64,000 nt of DNA from positions 5,839,001-5,903,000 of the forward strand of contig JAJFPB010000002.1 of assembly GCA_020881915.1 (NCBI GenBank), written 5' to 3'. This DNA is from Paramyrothecium sp. XJ0827. Lineage: Eukaryota; Ascomycota; Sordariomycetes; Hypocreales; Stachybotryaceae. The position numbers were made by a program, and so were the translations under genes. This document shows, piece by piece, positions 58,457 through 64,000 of the stretch (positions are counted from its first letter, which is position 1; every line of letters starts with the position of its first letter). Under the pieces are notes generated by a model, which was not told where the DNA came from, did not search any database, and was given only the letters and a program-made list of their open reading frames with translations.

Positions 58457-60236
58457 ATGTCTACCGCAAAGCAAGACGAGGGCGCTGCGGCCGCCCGAAG
58501 CAACAGCAACAATGACGCGATCACCACCGAGCATCGGGATCAAGTTGATGAGGAGGCTTTCAAGAAGATGCCCCAAGTCGACAAGGTGGATAAATTCGGA
58601 TCCCATGACAAGACAGATCCCCACGAAATTGCCTTGGTGAGGAAGGTGGATCGCTACATGCTGGTAAGCCATTGCTCTATTCTCAGTGATCGTATTCCTG
58701 CGTTCCTCGATATTGGACCTGACCGCCTGTCAGCCTATTTTATGGCTCATGTATTTGTTCAATTACCTCGACCGCAATGCCATCGTCAACGCCCGACTGA
58801 ACAACCTCGAAGAGGACCTTGGCTTGGTTGGCACTCAGTACAACACTTGCGTGTCGATCCTATTTGTGGGGTAGGTTTTGCGGAATAACACGATTGCACA
58901 AAATATTGATTTCATGCCATTCAGATACATCGCCTTCCAAATTCCGTCCAATATGCTCCTCAACCGCCTCCGTCCTTCCTGGTACATGGCTGGATTCTGC
59001 TTGGCGTGGTCCATCGTCAGCCTGCTCACATATCTAGCGAATAGCTATGCAACCATGGTTGTCTGTCGCTTACTGCTGGGGATTACTGAAGCTCCGGTAA
59101 GTCATTATGCCGCAGTGCAATCTCGGGAGCCCGTTGGCAGTCAACACGCAGGAGAATGGCAGGGTCAGAAACTGGCAAGAATCAACAAACTGACAATTTT
59201 TGACTGTAGTTCTACCCTGGGGCTCTGTATCTCATTTCGATGTTCTACACACGAAAGGAGGTCGCAACTCGCATGTCTCTCTTTTTCACGGCCAACATGT
59301 TGGCCAGCTCTTTCTCGCCTCTTATTGCGGCGGGGGTGTTCTCTGGCCTCGACGGATCTATGGGACTTGCGGGATGGCGATGGTAAGCCGCTCAGGATTT
59401 CTGTTCTGATCAACGGAGCTAATAGTTCGACTCATAGGCTATTTATCATCCAAGGAGCGCTCTCCATTCTCACGGCTGTTCTGGCCTTTTACTTCCTGCC
59501 CGACCATCCTCTCCAAACCCGGTGGCTCACCCCTGAGCAGCGACAGCTCGCCCACAACCGTATCTACGCTGATACTACCGATCGACGTGAAGGGACTAGC
59601 GCCATCAAAGGCCTCAAGGAGTCTGCGTCCGACTGGCGTACCTGGGCTTTGGTCGCTGCCTACAACTTTCACCTGTGCTCCATCAGCTTCCAGAACTTTC
59701 TGCCCACCGTTGTTCAAACGCTGGGCTTCAACAGAACCATTACCCTAACCCTCGTGGCTCCACCTTACATCCTTGCCGCAATCCTGGGTGTTGCTATGGC
59801 TTGGACTTCTGGACGATGGAATGAACGTACATGGCATATCACTGTTTGCAAGTGCATAGCCATCTGCGGGTTCATTATCTCAGTCACAAGTCTGAACATT
59901 GGGGCACGATACTTCTCAATCTTCCTCTTTGTTGGGTTCTCATTCGGTATCAACAACATCCTCCTCGGTTGGGTCTCGGCTACTGTTGGCCAGACTAATG
60001 AGAAAAAGTCAGTTTCCCTCGCTATCGCAAACAGCCTGGGTAACTGCGCATCCATTTACATGCCTTATCTGTGGCCTTCGACTGATGGTCCACGATACTT
60101 GCCGGCTTGGATCGCCAGTCTCTGTTTCTCTGGAGGTGTTATTGTAATCACCTGGTTCCTACGGACTATGCTGAAGAGATACAACGCGAGAAAGCGGGCT
60201 GAGAATCCTAATGAGACAAACTTCTATGTCTACTAG
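58457..60236 (+). CDS. MFS transporter, anion:cation symporter (allantoate/vitamin permease) family
   Basis: Exons 58457-58663, 58734-58870, 58925-59096, 59210-59382 and 59438-60236 sum to 1488 nt, 495 residues. A hydrophilic N-terminus of about 70 residues precedes TM1. The family mark WLMYLFNYLDRNAIVNARL ends TM1. TM4/loop carries CRLLLGITEAPFYPGALYL, and FYTRKE follows. Twelve hydrophobic segments are present in all. This pattern is that of the DAL5/TNA1-like group, which imports allantoate, nicotinate, pantothenate, biotin precursors or other carboxylates with protons at the plasma membrane. Specificity is not readable. It converges with another MFS gene, with only 250 bp between the stop codons. 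Confidence 0.92.
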
Positions 60237-60486
60237 AAGCTTTGTTATTAGATTACTTAAGGATACAAATGAATTAAGTCAAAAGACATTTCTGTTCCCA
60301 TGTAACGTTACAGCCGCTGATATGATTGACGTACGCAAAGTAATGAGACATAATAATCATCCCTCGCGGCGGAACCATGTTGTCCCAAAAGTTGTGCAGA
60401 CAATCGCTCCAATGTTTTCAGGTATGGCATTGACCGAAATTGCCAACGGGGATGCATCCACTCCGCTCTCCTAAACGTGGACCAAC

Positions 60487-62371
60487 CTATACTTGCCGAG
60501 CCTCCAAGGCGGCTTCAGTAGCAGTCTTGGTCTTGTGGAACCTCCAGTGCTTGACCTTGCTCTCGAACAACTCATCCAACTCCGCTGCAGATCGTCTATA
60601 TGATAGTGGTTAGCCTGATTGAAATTAAAGCAGCAACTTATGGCCAACTCACCCTTTGGTCTCGGGAATTAGCAGCCACATGCCAACGACGAAAGGCAGA
60701 CCTGTCAATCGTAAGCATAGATTCAGCAGTTGACCTCACGACTCCTTCGTCACATACCAATGCCGGCGTAAAACCAGCCGGTCTTGAGCTCCCAACCCCA
60801 CTCGTTTCCATTGACCATGTAAGGTGTAAGAACATTCATAACAACACCGGCCACAGCCGTCGAGGCAGCTCCAAAACCTGCTGTGTATGGTCGCAGTCGC
60901 TGTGAGGAGATTTCACCGATGAAGCCCCATCCGGTGGCACCGTTGGCTGTGAAACCAATATCTGCGCACGTGTTAGCAAACTAGATATCAGGACGGAATA
61001 TTCGGTGGGGGAATTCTCACTCCACAGGCAAGCGAAGAACACAAGCAATTTATTGGATGCTGGAACTCTCGGGGCCACACCCAAGATACCGATCGCAACG
61101 CACGACACCCACGACAATGTCGAACCGCCACATGAAATATTTCTTCGTCCCAGCTTGTCCACTGTGAAGACCATGATCACGGTGAAGGCGATGTTGATAC
61201 CCGAAGTAATGCAAGTTGCTTGGAACGGGTCCTCGAAACCAGCCTGCTGAAAGAAGTACGAGGCAAAAGTCGAAAACAGGGTCAGGCCAATGAACTGTTG
61301 CGTCATAAGGGTCCATAAGGCCGTGATGGTTCGGCGTCCATCGGTTCCCTTGAAGATGGAGTACCATTTCTCGCTGTTGGAGGCACGGGCGACCTCGATC
61401 TCGTGATTCACGGCCATGACAAGCAACTGATAGTGGTGCTCGATATCGAAATCCTTGATTTCCCAGTGTAGGCGACGGAGGGACTTCTTCGCACGCTCCT
61501 CGTAGCCACGAGTTACACACCAAGCCGGGGTTTCTGGCACGATCAGGTAGATGATGAGCATAAGGCCAATCTGAGCCCACTGTGTATAGATAGGCGTAAG
61601 CCAGTCTTCCCTGTCCACACTCGCATGGACCTGCAGAGCAACGGGAGCAAAGAAGACACCGAGGCCGAACCAGAAACTGTATGCGATGAGGAGACCTCCA
61701 CGGATGCGCACCGGAGCCGTCTCGGCGATGTAAGTCGGGACGGTAGACTGAAGGCATCCGACACCGATACCGGCCAGAAGCTTGCCGACCAACCAAACGG
61801 GCCAGGTGCGGGCGACAGATTCGGTGAGTACGCTCATGGCGAGGACGAACCAGTACCAATACATGGCTGCCTTGCGGCCGTAGCGGTCGGAAAGGAATGG
61901 GAGTGTCGTCATGCCAATGATCTGTCCAACGGACATGATGGAGCCCCAGGCACTCAGGATGGACGAAGCCAGCACGGGTTCGCCGTCACTGTTGACCTGT
62001 GTCGCAAACTCTTTGACAAATCCTGGGTTGGCAATAATGTTACCGTTGATACTGTAACGCGAGGACCCGTCAGCATTATTCTTGTCGGTGCTCAGTAGCT
62101 CACGATGATGGGCTTACCCAATCTGGTACCCGTCGGTGGCAGCGCTGAAGGCCACAAGGAAGCAGGTGGCCGTGCACACCTTGAACGCCTTCGCAGTCTG
62201 CCAGAGGCTCAGTGTCTCGTAGCCTGAGAGACCCTGACCTTTGGCTGCGGCCACCATGGAAGCTTCCTTGGCGCCGAGGGGGGCGCCTTCGGCCATTTCG
62301 CGGCGCTCAATGACAATATCTGAGGACTGCACCCCAGCGCTCGTAGTCTTTTCCATGTTGTTCGTAGCCAT
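60487..62371 (-). CDS. MFS sugar transporter, alpha-glucoside permease-like
   Basis: Exons 62118-62371, 61021-62051, 60758-60961, 60653-60701 and 60487-60595 sum to 1647 nt, 548 residues. Sugar porter motifs: FLSDRYGRKAAMYWYW (loop 2-3), IAETAPVRIRGGLL, PETPAWCVTRGYEERAKKSL after TM6, VDKLGRRNISCGG (loop 8-9), and PETKGRSAAELDELFE after TM12. It resembles the other alpha-glucoside-type permease in the window in overall plan, but the sequences are clearly different, so they are not a recent duplication. The fourth exon is only 49 bp and encodes the last membrane segment. Plasma-membrane uptake of a di- or oligosaccharide is the likely role. A GATAAAAG element lies about 120 bp upstream of the ATG. 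Confidence 0.92.
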
Positions 62372-64000
62372 GATGGCGACAACTCGAAGTAGTTATCCGG
62401 TGAGCTGTGGGGAGACCAGGCAAACTGGACGATTGCTGTAGCTGGGTGTGGGCTGGACCAGAATAAGCTCGGTGAGCTGGGATGCCGTGGCTTTTATCCT
62501 CATGCACAGTCACCTGCTCGGGGGAGCATTCGCCAGGATTCCACCGAACAAACCGAGGCTAGTTACCGAAATAATGGGAAGTGATTGTCTCAGCGTGGCA
62601 TCCAGGGGCAGTTCCCCGCCTCAAATCTGGGGGTTTAGGTTGGGCCCGGGGCTAGAGTCTGGGGTGAAGTCTAGAGTGTGACCCATGCGGGGTGATTCTG
62701 GGGTCAGCCATGTGTTGGCCAAGAGCTAGAGGGTCATTTCTATTCGACTGAGCTCTCTGCGCCTTTCTTGGAAGAGACCTGGAATGAAGGTGGGTCGGTG
62801 TAGTGCGATCCGGGAATGAACCAATGTGCCGGCGCAGACCAAGCAGTGCTCGAGGAATCACTCAATCTGATAGGCTCAATCCAAATTATCAGGCGGCCCC
62901 TTGTCTGACTAGCGTACGGCAATGCGTGCGTGCCATGAGCTTGTTGATGGCATGACGCGGGCCCGCGGGGAAAGACGGATCCGCCCCGACAGGCCAGTTG
63001 GCCACGAGCAACCAGCTGACCTAGGCGCCAAGTCTCTTGTCACGGCGTTGCTCAACTGTGATTCCTGTCTAGACCCGGACAACAGACCTGGATTGTACTA
63101 GTTCTGGGTGGACAACGGTGACCTAGGAAATACCAGTCGTGGCTATGACAGCCCCAGGCGGCGAGCCACACCATTTCTGGATGGTTAACGATGCATTGCT
63201 CGATAATTCACTCTATGGCCTCTATAATCAAACACAGCTCAAACCGATGAGCGGGACAGGCCGGCCAAAACACTCCGAAGTTGGGCTTAACGGGCATACG
63301 CGAGGCTCAACAACCCCAGGCGGGAATCGAGCTACGAGATGCAAAGCATGCCCAGCAATACCCGGACCGAAATTCACCCACCGCGGCCAATGGCTGGCTT
63401 CCTCGCGCGTTGCGGTGGCTGAAGACGCATGACGCGAACGTAACCCAAGCGCGCAGTCGACACTAGTCAAACTCTAGATAATGATTCTTGGATTTCGCGC
63501 TGTTGTTTTAGTCCACTGATCCTTGATACTTGGCTGGTGCAGTGCAATCTCAACTCCCGGGGATAATTGTCACGAGGTCTGTTCTCGCTCCCGAATGGCC
63601 ACAGAAAAGGGTCCAGGCCTACTTGAGGCCGCTCATGTTGCTTGTCGGGCACGGCTGAGCTGGTAGCGACGCCCACCACCTGGATACCGTCCAAGGGATT
63701 CGGATGAACCAGGAGACGGCTGTTGCGCGGCACATGTATATCACAGTATCGGAACATGTGAGCTGTATTGTATGTCTGCTTATCGTAACATTTTGAATTT
63801 CGCCGGGTGCCCAGAAGCCACCGAGTCTGAGATGATTATCTCTGACCGAGATGGACTCGGGAGGGCAATAATGGGAATCGATCGGATGCATATGCAGCGC
63901 ATTGCCATTCATGCCCATGCAGAGGTCAGCGGGTCGCCGAACTATGGCGAGATCTCGGCCTCACGGTCGAGGTAGCGATTCATGCAGGGAGCACAAAGAT
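62372..64000. other. Intergenic to window edge, nothing recognised
   Basis: Promoter region of the last sugar transporter, then sequence with short frames on both strands and no family similarity. A gene may begin beyond the right edge. Confidence 0.5.

Noticed and set aside
61050..61859. Minus-strand open frame of 269 codons
   Set aside because: Out-of-frame shadow inside exon 2 of the sugar transporter.
1..64000. CRISPR arrays, bacterial operons, riboswitches
   Set aside because: No direct-repeat/spacer pattern; gene structure is eukaryotic throughout. The only regular repeats are the TPR-coding units and microsatellites.
1..64000. Intact transposon or retroelement
   Set aside because: No reverse transcriptase, integrase or transposase motif and no long terminal repeats recognised in any frame; short decayed elements cannot be excluded by eye.

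Overview
The window is nuclear DNA of a filamentous ascomycete (Pezizomycotina, most likely a Sordariomycete; I cannot name the species). The evidence is genes split by short introns (40-76 bp) with GT..AG ends and CTAAC/CTGAC-like branch points, single transcription units instead of operons, and typical mould families: Zn2Cys6 regulator, HET-domain proteins, fungal NLRs, ent-kaurene-oxidase-like P450, Gfo/Idh/MocA oxidoreductase and MFS sugar and vitamin-type permeases. I rebuilt most gene models by hand from reading frame plus splice signals. In nearly all multi-exon genes the summed exon length is an exact multiple of three.

Layout: 0-4 kb holds a P450 cut by the left edge and an HSL-type alpha/beta hydrolase. 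4.8-18 kb holds a NACHT NLR, a Zn2Cys6 transcription factor and a 1698-residue GHKL-ATPase/DUF3883 (NO VEIN-like) protein. 18-25 kb holds a small secreted cysteine protein with a suspicious in-frame stop, then a divergent pair: an NB-ARC/TPR NLR and a PNP_UDP-phosphorylase-like protein. 25-36 kb holds a broken protein-kinase-like gene, an uncharacterised multipass membrane protein, an intact HET protein and a small F-box-like protein. 36-41 kb holds a Gfo/Idh/MocA oxidoreductase and a 2OG-Fe(II) dioxygenase. 41-43.4 kb is a graveyard: a decayed PNP_UDP gene next to a decayed copy of VPS18. 44-64 kb holds three MFS transporters, a homeodomain-C2H2 regulator, a broken HET gene and a glyoxalase-like protein, with long gene-poor spacers.

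The standout is the NLR/PNP_UDP pair at 20.9-25.0 kb. The N-terminus of the NLR and the C-terminus of the divergently transcribed PNP protein carry matching short motifs (F-G-x-x-A-x-I-N-Q-G-D-V). This is the arrangement expected for a receptor and effector joined by an amyloid-templating motif, as in HET-s/NWD2. Together with another NLR, two HET genes, a PNP relic, a pseudokinase relic and the GHKL/DUF3883 protein, the left two thirds of the window look like an accessory island rich in non-self-recognition genes, several of them dead.
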